From: Croceimicrobium sp965656185
GTDB lineage: Bacteria > Bacteroidota > Bacteroidia > Flavobacteriales > Schleiferiaceae
Direction: 5' to 3'
Assembly (NCBI GenBank): GCA_965656185.1
Contig: CBFHJH010000001.1
Span: 434,001-498,000 of the forward strand
Length of the DNA stretch: 64,000 bases
A model generated the notes under the pieces. It was given only the letters and a program-made list of their open reading frames with translations. It had not been told where the DNA came from and made no database searches. The translations under genes and the position numbers were made by a program. Positions 18,266-27,496 of the stretch are shown here, in pieces. Positions within the stretch are counted from its first letter, which is position 1. The number at the start of each line of letters is the position of its first letter.

Positions 18266-19741
18266 GTGATCTCCGAGTCTGAAAAACAGAAACTCTTTTT
18301 AGAGAGCTTAGAAGTAGCAACTTGGGAATGGGATATCCTTTCCGGGATTGAGACTTGGAGCGACGAATACCTTAATCTTCTAGGCTTTGAGCGAGGAGAA
18401 TTAAGGGAAGATCATCAAACCTTTTTAGATCAAATCATCCATCCAGACCACCGTTTTCGCTATGAAAAGGCCTTGGAAGATCATTTTATAAAGGGAAAGG
18501 CCTTTAAGCTTGAAACGCTTTTAAAGACCAAACTTCGCTCCTACCGCTGGTTCCAAATTTCTGGTAAAGCGGTGCATAGCGAAGGGCTTCCGGTTTACAT
18601 GGTAGGTAGTATCGAGGACATTAATGCCCGTAGAACCATCGAGATCGACCGGCAGCTACAGGAGCTCATCCTGGAAGAGGTGGCCGAAGTAGCCCGCATT
18701 GGAGTCTGGGAAGCCCAATTATCTTCCGATTCGGTGAAATGGTCTAAAGAGGTGTTTCGAATCCATGAATTGGAAGACCGCGGACCATTAAGCTTGGATG
18801 AAGCCTTTGCCTTTTATCTTCCCGAGTCGCAAGAGCAAATGCGCATTTCCTTTCTAAACACCTTAAGGAATAAGGAGCCTTATGATTTGATACTGCAGAT
18901 CAAAACCGCTGGCGGAAAGGTAAAATGGATTCGATCTATTTGTAAGCCCTTGCTTGATGAAAAAGGAGAGATCATAAAGTTGCGTGGTATCGTGCAAGAC
19001 ATTGATGGCATGATGCGGGAGCAAAAAATGCAGCAAAATAAAAGTGAGCTTATTCAGGATCAAAATGACCGCTTAATGAACTTTGCTCATATCGTTTCGC
19101 ATAATTTACGCAGTCATGCCTCTAACCTTTCGGGCTTAACGCGATTACTGTCGGATCCTGACTTTCAGAAAGACGACTTCAATGAAATACTTGGGCACCT
19201 AAGTAATTTGAGCTTAGATCTTACTAAAACTATTGGTGAACTCAGTGAACTGGTTCAAGTACAAACCAGGCTTACCAGTCAGAAGTCTTACATGAAGTTT
19301 AGTAGCGTTCTTGAAAACGTCTTGGCCATATTGAATAATGAGATGCAAGACCTGAGCGTCGACATCCAAAGTGACTTCAAAGTAGAAGGAATTGTATTTG
19401 TCCCCAGTTACCTCAGTAGTATTTTCCTAAATCTACTTAGTAATGCGCTGAAATACCGCAAACCAGACTCTAAAGAGGTGCATATTGAGCTTAAGAGCTT
19501 CATGGATGAGGATCATGTGGTGCTGGAAGTGGCCGATAAAGGCCGAGGCATCGACCTAAAGCGTTATGGTTCGAAGGTTTTTGGACTCTATGAGACCTTT
19601 CATTACCACAATGATTCGCGCGGGGTTGGGCTTTATCTGGTTCGGAATCAATTAGAGAGCCAAGGCGCTAAGATTTCGCTTGAAAGTACCGTAAATGAAG
19701 GTACTACCTTTCGGATCGATTTTTCTGATCTGGAAGCTTAA
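18266..19741 (+). CDS. PAS-PAS sensor histidine kinase
   Basis: A soluble 491-residue kinase. It begins at GTG; the first in-frame ATG lies about 110 codons in, after most of the first PAS domain. Two PAS_3-type domains occupy about 10-125 and 135-255 (HPDHR, YRWFQISGKA; then ARIGVWEAQL, KVKWIRSI). The H-box is NFAHIVSHNLRSHASNL (His279). The ATP-binding domain shows NLLSNALKYR, DKGRGIDL and SRGVGLYLV. There is no membrane helix, so the signal is intracellular (redox, light or a small molecule, not decidable here). The 3' end overlaps the convergent response-regulator gene by 4 nt. Its sister kinase lies beyond that regulator. Confidence 0.9.
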   Translation: MISESEKQKLFLESLEVATWEWDILSGIETWSDEYLNLLGFERGELREDHQTFLDQIIHPDHRFRYEKALEDHFIKGKAFKLETLLKTKLRSYRWFQISGKAVHSEGLPVYMVGSIEDINARRTIEIDRQLQELILEEVAEVARIGVWEAQLSSDSVKWSKEVFRIHELEDRGPLSLDEAFAFYLPESQEQMRISFLNTLRNKEPYDLILQIKTAGGKVKWIRSICKPLLDEKGEIIKLRGIVQDIDGMMREQKMQQNKSELIQDQNDRLMNFAHIVSHNLRSHASNLSGLTRLLSDPDFQKDDFNEILGHLSNLSLDLTKTIGELSELVQVQTRLTSQKSYMKFSSVLENVLAILNNEMQDLSVDIQSDFKVEGIVFVPSYLSSIFLNLLSNALKYRKPDSKEVHIELKSFMDEDHVVLEVADKGRGIDLKRYGSKVFGLYETFHYHNDSRGVGLYLVRNQLESQGAKISLESTVNEGTTFRIDFSDLEA

Positions 19742-20130
19742 GTGCTTTCCAAAATCTCCACCAATCGGGTCCTTTTAATTGGTTTAACTAAATAATCCGA
19801 AACTAAACTGTAGTCCTTAGCACGCTCTAGATCCTTTTCATGCACGGAACTAGAAACGATATAAAGCTGGGTTTCAAAGTATGCACTCTGATCAATTGCA
19901 CTAAGCTCATCCAAGAAATTCCAACCATCCATAACCGGCATATTTAAGTCCAAGAAAATAAAACTTGGCGCTTCACCGTACTTTTCTATGAGTCCCTTAA
20001 AATTATCCCAAGCTTCCTGACCATTTTCAAAACTCAAGGTCTGCAGGCTTGGATCGATCATTCCTAAGATCTGCGCAAAGGAAAAGCGGTAGATCGGATC
20101 GTCGTCAATTATACAACAATATTTATTCAT
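19738..20130 (-). CDS. Single-domain response regulator (receiver only)
   Basis: A 130-residue CheY/Rcp1-type receiver with no output domain. The acidic pocket is DDD at 9-11, the phosphoacceptor is Asp61 in FLDLNMPVMDGW, the switch Ser lies in YIVSSSV, and Lys116 is in LVKPIKR. It overlaps the downstream-reading kinase gene on the same strand by 8 nt and the convergent kinase gene by 4 nt, so it is the likely shared partner of both PAS kinases. Output must go through protein contact or phosphorelay. Confidence 0.92.
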   Translation of the reverse strand: MNKYCCIIDDDPIYRFSFAQILGMIDPSLQTLSFENGQEAWDNFKGLIEKYGEAPSFIFLDLNMPVMDGWNFLDELSAIDQSAYFETQLYIVSSSVHEKDLERAKDYSLVSDYLVKPIKRTRLVEILEST

Positions 20131-22000
20131 CTGAACTAGCTGGATTAAAGGTTAGAATAAATCGGCTTCCTTTTCCTACTTCACTTTCTACGCCAACCTT
20201 TCCCCCCATCGCTTCCATCTGTGTTTTGATCATGAACAAGCCCACTCCTTTCGCATCCGAATTCTCGTGAAAGGTTTTATGTAGACCAAATACCTTATTT
20301 CCGTGCCGCAAAAGATCGATTCCCAATCCATTGTCTTCGCATTCCAGCACCACTTGATCATTATCGCTATAAGATCTAAGGCTGATTTCCGGGCTGCGCT
20401 GCGAATCTCGATATCGAAGGGCATTGCTGATCAAATTAAGCAGTATGCTTTCCAAGTATGTTTCTTGGGCACGAATGGTTTCAACCTCAAAATCAGTTTC
20501 AATCTTAGCGTCAAGTTCTTTTATGCTTTGCGACAATTGTCGCTTTACCTTTTCGGTATGCTTAATTAGGTCTTGATCTTGCATATTCAAGCCCTGTTTG
20601 CTGTTTATCACCAAGGCTTCCATCAATTGATCTAAGGTTTCACTGAGGTTTTGTACCGATTGGGACATCATGCCGAAAGCTTGATCTCGAAACTCTGGAT
20701 CCTTTTTAGACTCGTAAAGGTCCCGCAGCATCATCAAATTCGCCACCGGTGCGCGCAGGTTATGCGAAGTAATGTGGGCAAAGTCATGTAAACTGCGGTT
20801 TTGAGCGCTAAGCTTTTCGGTCAAAGACACCAGGTCAGAATTAACTTCCTCTAACTTTTGCTGGTATTCTTTTCGGTCATTAATATCTTGCACTTGGGAT
20901 ATGAAATAAAGCGGCTTTTGTCTTGTGTCACGCACCACGGCCACGCTTAAAAATGCCCAGAAGACGCTGCCGTCTTTCCTTAGATAGCGCTTATCCATTT
21001 TATAGCTATCCAAATCACCATCTACCGCCTTTTTTAAATACTTCTGATCTCTTTCGAGGTCATCAGGGTGGGTTATATCCTGAAATTGCTTTTTTAACAA
21101 TTCTTCTTCTTCGTAACCAAAATAGTCAATCATTTGCTGATTCACCTGAAGGAAATTGCCTTCTAAACTCACCAAACACATGCCGACACCTGAATACCTA
21201 AATGCACTTCTAAAGCGTTCATTCGATTCTTGTAATTCAATTTCCCGCTCTTTCTGTTCGGTGATATCTTGAAACACTCCGTAGGTCTTAACCTTTTCTC
21301 CTTTGCTGTCTACCTGGGCCTTTCCAATGATACGAACCCAGATCTCTTGGCCTTGATGATTGATCATTTGCAACTCTAGGTCATAAGGAGTTTGCTTTTC
21401 GATCAATTCCGCAAAGGCCTTGATAATGGTATCACGCGAATAGCCTTCTTTATAATACAAAATGCCCTCTGAGGCTTCGATCTGAAATTCTTCATCTATA
21501 CCATAAATTTGGCGGGTTACCTTGTCAAAAAAGGATTCATCAGTTTTTGGATAATATTACCAGCTCCCGATTCGCGCCGTTTCCTGCGAATCGCGTAAGG
21601 TTTCCATCAACTCCTGCTTCTCCTGGTCGGCTCTAAAAATTTCTGTTATATCCTGGTTTGCACCAATAATCACACTGCTATCATTGGATTCCTTGATAGC
21701 ATTGGCTTTGATCATCCGGATTTTACCATTAGGGAGAATAATGCGAAAACTATAAACGAATTCACCGCCTGACTCGACGCTTTTCAAAAATGCTTCTTCA
21801 GCACCTTCAACGTCTTCAGGATGCACGCAATTACGCCAATCACTAAAGCGATTTTGAAATTTTTCGGGATCGATGCCAAAGATCTTGAACATCTGATCAT
21901 CCCAGATCAAATGATCCTTCTGTACATCGTAGCGCCAAACGCCCAGCGAAGCCAATTTACCGATCAGGGTTTGAGTGTGGCCTTGACTTTGTTTCGACAT
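20123..22000 (-). pseudogene. PAS-PAS-PAS sensor histidine kinase interrupted by an in-frame TAA
   Basis: One continuous 626-codon frame is broken only by TAA at 21559-21557. Upstream (147 codons) is a PAS_3 domain ending SQETARIGSW. Downstream in the same frame come YYPKTDESFFDK and the rest of the second PAS, a third PAS (ERFRSAFRYSGVGMCLV, DITHPDD), the H-box DFAHITSHNLRAPVANL and the ATPase (NLISNALRYR, DNGLGIDL, AKGVGLFMI). PAS domains of this type usually read GSWE at the break, so GAA to TAA is the simplest change. A TTG at 21460 could give a shortened 445-residue protein that keeps part of PAS2, PAS3 and the catalytic core. It is paralogous to the kinase at 18266 and overlaps the response regulator. 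It could be a real nonsense mutation, readthrough or an assembly error. Confidence 0.85.
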
Positions 22001-22028
22001 GGTTAAAAGGTACCGAAAAAAGCGCAGC

Positions 22029-22760
22029 TTAATCTACTTCGTAGTCTAACTTCATGGTAATTGAGGCCGTTTTCTCGCGATCACTCGTATTAAAAGTGCC
22101 TCCCCATGAATAACTCTCATTGCTATGCTGGCCGGTAATCTGAAAAACGCCCATGCGAGCCGAGCTTAATTTACCGAGCTCACCGCCAGAGTTTTTAGCG
22201 ATGGTTTCGGCGCGAATTCTAGCATCTTCGGTCGCTTTAGATATCATTTCGATCTTGAGATCGGCCAATTTCGTATAATAGTATCGGGGTGCGTCCGAAT
22301 AAAGGTTCACCCCCTGCTTCAGCAATTCGGTAACCTCACGCGATACTCGTTCTACCTTATCAACTTCGGTAGATTCGATCGACAAACTCTGACTTAAGAC
22401 GTAGGCTTCGAAACGCTCCCCCATGTAATCACCATCGGGCGAGTAGATCGCTTTTTTCTTTTCTCGGGTACTAAGGGCACTAAAAACTAAGGACTCTGAA
22501 GCTATGCCCTGCTCTAGCAAATATGCTTTAATCAAGGCTCTACTTTCTTCCAATTCGGCGTAAGCCTTTTGTAAATCCTCGTTTTGCGCATTAAAACGCG
22601 CTTCCCAAACCACAAGGTCTGAGCTAAAATCGGCTTTACCCAAGCCGGTCACACTAATAGAGCCCTCAACTTGTGCGCGGTCTACGTAGGCTTTGCCTAA
22701 AAAAAGAGCAGAAATAACAATAGCAGAAGCAAAAATCAGCGCGGTGCGAGTAGTTTTCAT
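22029..22760 (-). CDS. SIMPL-domain (DUF541) protein
   Basis: About 243 residues, starting at the ATG at 22760 that opens a signal anchor (MKTTRTALIFASAIVISALFLG); an upstream start would put ten extra residues before it. The body matches the SIMPL/DUF541 family: SISVTGLGKADFSSDLVVWEARF near the start, long helical middle (DLQKAYAELEESRALIKAYL), and KLADLKIEMISKATEDARIRAETIAKNSGG. Such proteins are periplasmic or membrane-tethered with a role that is poorly defined (oxidative stress and channel-like oligomers have been reported for relatives). It is monocistronic as far as seen, 28 nt before the interrupted kinase on the same strand. Confidence 0.82.
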   Translation of the reverse strand: MKTTRTALIFASAIVISALFLGKAYVDRAQVEGSISVTGLGKADFSSDLVVWEARFNAQNEDLQKAYAELEESRALIKAYLLEQGIASESLVFSALSTREKKKAIYSPDGDYMGERFEAYVLSQSLSIESTEVDKVERVSREVTELLKQGVNLYSDAPRYYYTKLADLKIEMISKATEDARIRAETIAKNSGGELGKLSSARMGVFQITGQHSNESYSWGGTFNTSDREKTASITMKLDYEVD

Positions 22761-22847
22761 AGAGTCAATTGTGGGCTTTAAAAATAACATTAATGTCCAA
22801 AAAAGTGAATCTTGGAAGCTTAAAGTCTAGCTTATTTTCAGTTTTTG

Positions 22848-22855
22848 TAACTTTA
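22848..22855 (+). promoter_or_regulatory. Candidate -7 element TAACTTTA
   Basis: TAACTTTA matches TAnnTTTG at all but the last base and ends 4 nt before the ATG at 22860. If used, the transcript would have almost no leader. There is no matching -33 element, so this is a weak call. Confidence 0.25.
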
Positions 22856-22859
22856 ATAA

Positions 22860-23573
22860 ATGAGAAAAACCGGCCTGTTTTATCTTGTTCTTTTAACGCT
22901 CAGCTTGTTGCAAAGCAGGGCTCAATCAAGGTCGCTCTTTCAATGGCGTAATAACTTTCAGATGGAACTAGGCCTGGGAGAGATCCACCGCCCTTATTCC
23001 CTCAACAGGGATGTGGTAAATTATGAGCCAGCATTTAACTACAGTATTTGTTGGAGTAAAGAAAAGGCCTTCAAAGCCCACTGGCATCATCTGGCCGGAT
23101 TTGGTTATCGCTACAATTCCTTTGCTTCAGAATGGACCAAGGATTATAATTGGGCCTATGGAGGAGCGACTAACCTAGAGCAAAAAATAGAGGGTTTCAA
23201 TCATAGTTTAACATTTACTTACGATCTCATTTACCTCTTCAGCTACAAACCCAATTCTGCTTATTTGTCTGCCGGTGGCGATCTATTTATTCCTCTAATT
23301 AACCGTCAGAACATCTTACAGCGCGGTGAAGAGGGTTCTGTGATCCAATTGAGCACGCTTAACGAAACAAACCTTTTAAACATACCCCTCAACTTGGGAA
23401 CTGGTTACCGTTTAGCCATAAATGAAAACTGGCAATTAGATTTAGGTATAAATATCCAATACCGATTAGCCATCTTCGAAGACCTTTGGGCCGGAAATAG
23501 TCCTTTCACTTATCAGTTTAAGCTAGCCTTAGTTAATTTCCCAAGCTATCATCGATCTAAGGCTCTGAACTAA
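22860..23573 (+). CDS. Secreted, probably outer-membrane, protein of unknown function
   Basis: A 237-residue protein with a signal peptide (MRKTGLFYLVLLTLSLLQSRAQ). Alternating aromatic strands (FQMELGLGEI, HLAGFGYRYNSF, SLTFTYDLIYLFSY, WQLDLGINIQYRLA) suggest a small 8-strand barrel or an outer-membrane beta-barrel domain. I recognise no family. It converges with, and overlaps by 4 nt, the TMEM175-type gene. Confidence 0.65.
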   Translation: MRKTGLFYLVLLTLSLLQSRAQSRSLFQWRNNFQMELGLGEIHRPYSLNRDVVNYEPAFNYSICWSKEKAFKAHWHHLAGFGYRYNSFASEWTKDYNWAYGGATNLEQKIEGFNHSLTFTYDLIYLFSYKPNSAYLSAGGDLFIPLINRQNILQRGEEGSVIQLSTLNETNLLNIPLNLGTGYRLAINENWQLDLGINIQYRLAIFEDLWAGNSPFTYQFKLALVNFPSYHRSKALN

Positions 23574-24274
23574 TCTAAATGCTTGAATTTCCTTGACCAC
23601 CAGATCATGGTTGGCACGTAAAGATTGTAGGCCATACCGCCCAGGATAGACGCTAGGGAAACCGAAAAATTCTTCAGCAAGGCAGTGACTAATACTGAGA
23701 CCAAGGGCACTCCCATCATGATCAATATCCGTAAAAATTGAGCCTTGGTATAAGTGGCTTCAAATTCACTAAGATCCATTTTAGTCGCGATCTTTAAAAC
23801 TCGCCCATGCATTAGCAGCAAAATCAAGTATAAGGCCGCTACGATCAACCCATAATAGATCATTAAATCCGGCACCTGATCGAAACGAAGTGCAAGGTCT
23901 ACCCCACTATTAAAGAAGAAATTAGTCAAGAACACCGTTAAAAAGCGCAAGGGATAGACATAAAAGATCACCAAGGCTAAAAACAAGGTGTTGAAGCTTA
24001 AAAGCCAGCCATCGTTAAAGGCAAAAACTCGGGAGAAAACCAGGTGCTCCTTCCAAATCAAAATAATAAAACCTATACTCAGCAAAAAGGCTGGTAAAGT
24101 TTGGGTAAACTGTAATAGAGTTTCGAAAGAGTTAGGGTTTTTGAGATTGAAGATCAATAGGGTGATGGCAATACCAAAGACCGCATCGGTCAAATTATCT
24201 ACCCTAGAAGCTTCAAGTCCGCGGTAATTTATCTTAGGATTTAAATGCTTGGCCCGGTTGATTTGTTCTCTCAT
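23570..24274 (-). CDS. TMEM175-family (DUF1211) channel protein
   Basis: A 234-residue membrane protein with about six hydrophobic segments. The N-terminal segment SRVDNLTDAVFGIAITLLIFNL matches the TMEM175 signature in which RxxxFSD is followed by a pore-lining AVFAIAxTLL helix; here the triad reads LTD. Bacterial members form tetrameric potassium channels. It starts 2 nt after the DUF3052-like gene on the same strand, so the two are probably co-transcribed. Confidence 0.8.
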   Translation of the reverse strand: MREQINRAKHLNPKINYRGLEASRVDNLTDAVFGIAITLLIFNLKNPNSFETLLQFTQTLPAFLLSIGFIILIWKEHLVFSRVFAFNDGWLLSFNTLFLALVIFYVYPLRFLTVFLTNFFFNSGVDLALRFDQVPDLMIYYGLIVAALYLILLLMHGRVLKIATKMDLSEFEATYTKAQFLRILIMMGVPLVSVLVTALLKNFSVSLASILGGMAYNLYVPTMIWWSRKFKHLD

Positions 24275-24276
24275 AG

Positions 24277-24690
24277 CTATTTGCTTAATCGCATGGATTG
24301 GCGTCGCGTAAGCTGCTTAATGTGTTTCAATTTACGGAAGCGCAAGGCCGACCAGTCTTCATTGATGGAAACTTGTCGCACGGGTTCATAGCTAAAAGTC
24401 CCTAGGGATTCCCAGCCACTATCGCGTGTTATCTTCCCCTCAAAGGCCTTACTGCTCTTTTTCACGTAAGAAAACCAGAGGACTGCATCCTCATTTAGCC
24501 TTGGCTCAATTTCTTCTATGCCCAGCTTTACTTGTTCCACATTATGCACAAAGATCAAGGCAAAATCAATCGCATCCGGATCTTCCGGGACTTGTAGTTC
24601 AGCAAATAGCTCATCCCGCAAGGAGTCTGCTCCTCGCAGATAAGGCACGTAGCCCTCCTTATAATTCAATTTCTTGAGTAAGGCTTCCAT
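24277..24690 (-). CDS. DUF3052-like protein
   Basis: About 137 residues, starting at the ATG at 24690 (MEALLKKLNYKEG); a TTG five codons upstream is less likely. The pattern matches DUF3052-type proteins: KKLNYKEG near the start, AIDFALIFVHNVEQVKLGIEEI, VLWFSYVKKSSK, and the end VSINEDWSALRFRK. The function of the family is unknown, though its fold resembles a methyltransferase-like Rossmann core. It lies upstream of the TMEM175-type gene. Confidence 0.6.
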   Translation of the reverse strand: MEALLKKLNYKEGYVPYLRGADSLRDELFAELQVPEDPDAIDFALIFVHNVEQVKLGIEEIEPRLNEDAVLWFSYVKKSSKAFEGKITRDSGWESLGTFSYEPVRQVSINEDWSALRFRKLKHIKQLTRRQSMRLSK

Positions 24691-24752
24691 AAATTTTTGT
24701 CTCAATATACAATCCTTCCGTCTATATTGCCGAAGTACTAGTTTAGATTCAT

Positions 24753-24783
24753 TTTGCTATTCGATCCCTATTTAGTAGCTTAG
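24753..24783 (+). promoter_or_regulatory. Candidate promoter of the PEP carboxylase gene
   Basis: TTTG at 24753-24756 is followed after 19 nt by TAGCTTAG (24776-24783). This fits the Bacteroidota pattern TTTG-N19-21-TAnnTTTG with one mismatch in the -7 box. The expected start of transcription near 24790 would give a leader of about 25 nt before the ATG at 24815. Confidence 0.5.
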
Positions 24784-24814
24784 TGTACTTAACACACTTA
24801 TACCTCTATTCCTC

Positions 24815-27496
24815 ATGTACAGCACCGAAGCATATCTCAATCCAGCACAAATTCAAAAAGATCAAGCTTGGCTTCGGGAACTATTACATGAGATCTTAAA
24901 GGCCAGTGAAGAGCATGAGCTATTTTCCGAAAACAAAGCTTCCGCTGAATGGTCTTTAGCGCGCATTAATCTCGCCTTGGTCCTTTTTCAGGTTTATAAT
25001 TTAGTGGAAGAGAATGCTCATCAAATACACCGTGAAGAGCTAATCCAACACGGCAAAGCCGATACCATTTCTGGCACCTGGCCCAATGTTTTTAAAAAGC
25101 TACAACACCAAGGTTTTGATTCGCTGGCAATAAGCCAGGCTATTGGTAAATTGGAATTAGCGCCTGTCTTTACCGCCCACCCTACCGAGTCGAAGCGCTT
25201 TACTGTACAGGAGCATTTACGGCGAATTTTCGACCGATTACAAAGATTGAGTCGCTTGGACGGTCCCGCTCGCGCGAAAAGTCCTGACCTTGAACACATC
25301 AAGAACGATTTGGAATTACTTTGGCGCACCGGTAATGTCTATCTTCAAAAACCCACCGTACAGGCCGAAGTACTCGAAAAGCTCTATTACTTTAGAAAAG
25401 CCTTACCTAACGGGATAAAGTCTGTCGATGAATCCTTAGACCGTGAATACGACAAAAACGAATTAAAGGCCAGCGAAAGAGCCTACCCTAAGTGGTCCTT
25501 TGGCAATTGGGTAGGCGGCGATCGCGACGGTCATCCTTTGGTCACCGCAGATATCAGCCGCGAAACCTTTGGCCTCTTCCGTAAAAAAGCCTTGGCTTTA
25601 ATTGATGAAGAATTGCTACGATTAGGCCGTCGTTTAAGTATAAGCACACAAAATACTAAGCTGGATAAAGATTTCTTTTCTCGCCTTGAGGCACTAGCCC
25701 TGGAACAAGGAGAACTAGGCTCATTGGCCCTTGATCGCAATTCTCATGAAGCTTTTCGCCAATTTGTGAACCTTTTGAGGCAAGGGCTTCCCAAAGGGGA
25801 CACTAAAGCGTACCATTATAAATATGCGGCAGAACTAGCAGCGGATCTTAGGCTTTTGTCCAAAAACCTGAGTAAAGTAGCCAGCCCACGCTTGGCGCGG
25901 TCTTACATGCAGCCCATTGAGCGATTAATAGAATGCTTTGGCTTTCACTTAGCAAAGATCGATATCCGGCAAAACAGTCATACCCACGATTTAGCATTAT
26001 CTGAAATCCTAGATCAAGCGGGTTTTAACAAAAGTGATTTCTATGATTGGTCGGAAGCGGAAAAAGTAGAGTTTCTAAGCCATGAATTACTTTCTAACCG
26101 CCCTTTCCTAGCCCAACATGATAATCTCGGCCCTAAGGCTAATAAGGTGATTAGCGCCCTAAAGCTTATCGCGGAAGTCCATCAAGAACATGGTCCCGAT
26201 CCAATTGGCTCAATGATCATCAGTATGACGCGTAATCTATCCGATCTTTTGGTTCTAACGGTATTGTTGCGGGAAGTGGGGCTTTGTGAGATAAAGTCTG
26301 GTCATTGTGCAAGCATGGTAGCCTTAGTGCCGCTATTCGAAACCATTGATGACTTAGAACGCAGTGAAGCTATTCTACGTAAATGGTTCGAACATCCAGT
26401 AGGATCTGCAAGCCTTAACCTCCATGACGAATCCTTAGACACTAAGGAACAGGAAGTGATGGTAGGTTACAGTGATAGCAATAAAGATGGCGGTAAATTA
26501 GCCAGCATTTGGTCGCTTTATCAGGCGCAAGAAGCTATGACCCGATTAGCGGAAGAGTTTTCTGTGGGAATACGTTATTTCCACGGCCGCGGAGGCAGTA
26601 TTAGTCGCGGAGGGGGACCAACGCATCGATTCTTGGAAGGAATTCCACCGCGTAGTTTAGCGCGTAGTATTAGGTGGACCGAACAGGGCGAAACCATAGC
26701 CCTCAAATACGCACAGGCTCCCACCCGCAATTACCAGTTAGAATTATGGGCCGCTGGTAGTACCATGGCTAGTCTCAAAAGCAGTCACACCCCAGCCTTA
26801 AAGACAGAATGGCGAGAAATCATTTCATTTCTTTCCAAACGAAGTTATGATCATTATCGACAATTATTGGAAAATGAAGGCTTTGTCGCTTTTTTCCGTA
26901 CCGCTACTCCCATTGACCTGATAGAGCAAAGTAGAATTGGCTCCCGGCCTGCTAAACGAAGCGGTAAAAATAGTCTTGATGACTTACGGGCGATACCTTG
27001 GGTTTTTGCCTGGAGTCAGTCGCGCTTTATGTTGTCGGCCTGGTATGGCTTTGGTTGTGCCATGCAAGCGCTTGAAAAAGAGAAACCAGCGGCCATGGAG
27101 CAACTTATCGCTCGCGGACCTAAAGAAGCCATAAGCCGCTACATCCTGACCAATATTAGTATGGGGCTGATGCGCGCCAATAGAGCTATGATGGAGGCTT
27201 ATGGCCAATTAGCTCCAACTGAGCTACGAAATGCATTCCTCCCCGGTATATTAGAAGAATACGACCTGGCGCTTTATTTTATCGAAAAGGTTTACGGCGA
27301 AAAACTTGTAGATAGACGACCCCGTACCACGAGCATCCTTGCCAATCGAGATAAGCTTTTATCCGACCTACATTTCCAGCAAATTGAACTGCTTAAAAAG
27401 TACCGCGCCCTCGAGGATGAAAAACCCGAGGCCCTGATCGAAAAACATCTGCACCTATTAAGTGCAATAGCCGGTGGACTGCAGGTAACTGGCTAA
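24815..27496 (+). CDS. ppc: Phosphoenolpyruvate carboxylase
   Basis: An 893-residue cytoplasmic enzyme that makes oxaloacetate from phosphoenolpyruvate and bicarbonate, feeding the TCA cycle. Catalytic and binding motifs are all present: FTAHPTES, GNWVGGDRDGHP, MVGYSDSNKDGG, FHGRGGSISRGGGP and RIGSRPAKR. The length is normal for the family (about 880-930). It is preceded by a good promoter candidate and reads alone; its stop overlaps the convergent FKBP gene by 4 nt if the N gap is correctly sized. Confidence 0.96.
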   Translation: MYSTEAYLNPAQIQKDQAWLRELLHEILKASEEHELFSENKASAEWSLARINLALVLFQVYNLVEENAHQIHREELIQHGKADTISGTWPNVFKKLQHQGFDSLAISQAIGKLELAPVFTAHPTESKRFTVQEHLRRIFDRLQRLSRLDGPARAKSPDLEHIKNDLELLWRTGNVYLQKPTVQAEVLEKLYYFRKALPNGIKSVDESLDREYDKNELKASERAYPKWSFGNWVGGDRDGHPLVTADISRETFGLFRKKALALIDEELLRLGRRLSISTQNTKLDKDFFSRLEALALEQGELGSLALDRNSHEAFRQFVNLLRQGLPKGDTKAYHYKYAAELAADLRLLSKNLSKVASPRLARSYMQPIERLIECFGFHLAKIDIRQNSHTHDLALSEILDQAGFNKSDFYDWSEAEKVEFLSHELLSNRPFLAQHDNLGPKANKVISALKLIAEVHQEHGPDPIGSMIISMTRNLSDLLVLTVLLREVGLCEIKSGHCASMVALVPLFETIDDLERSEAILRKWFEHPVGSASLNLHDESLDTKEQEVMVGYSDSNKDGGKLASIWSLYQAQEAMTRLAEEFSVGIRYFHGRGGSISRGGGPTHRFLEGIPPRSLARSIRWTEQGETIALKYAQAPTRNYQLELWAAGSTMASLKSSHTPALKTEWREIISFLSKRSYDHYRQLLENEGFVAFFRTATPIDLIEQSRIGSRPAKRSGKNSLDDLRAIPWVFAWSQSRFMLSAWYGFGCAMQALEKEKPAAMEQLIARGPKEAISRYILTNISMGLMRANRAMMEAYGQLAPTELRNAFLPGILEEYDLALYFIEKVYGEKLVDRRPRTTSILANRDKLLSDLHFQQIELLKKYRALEDEKPEALIEKHLHLLSAIAGGLQVTG

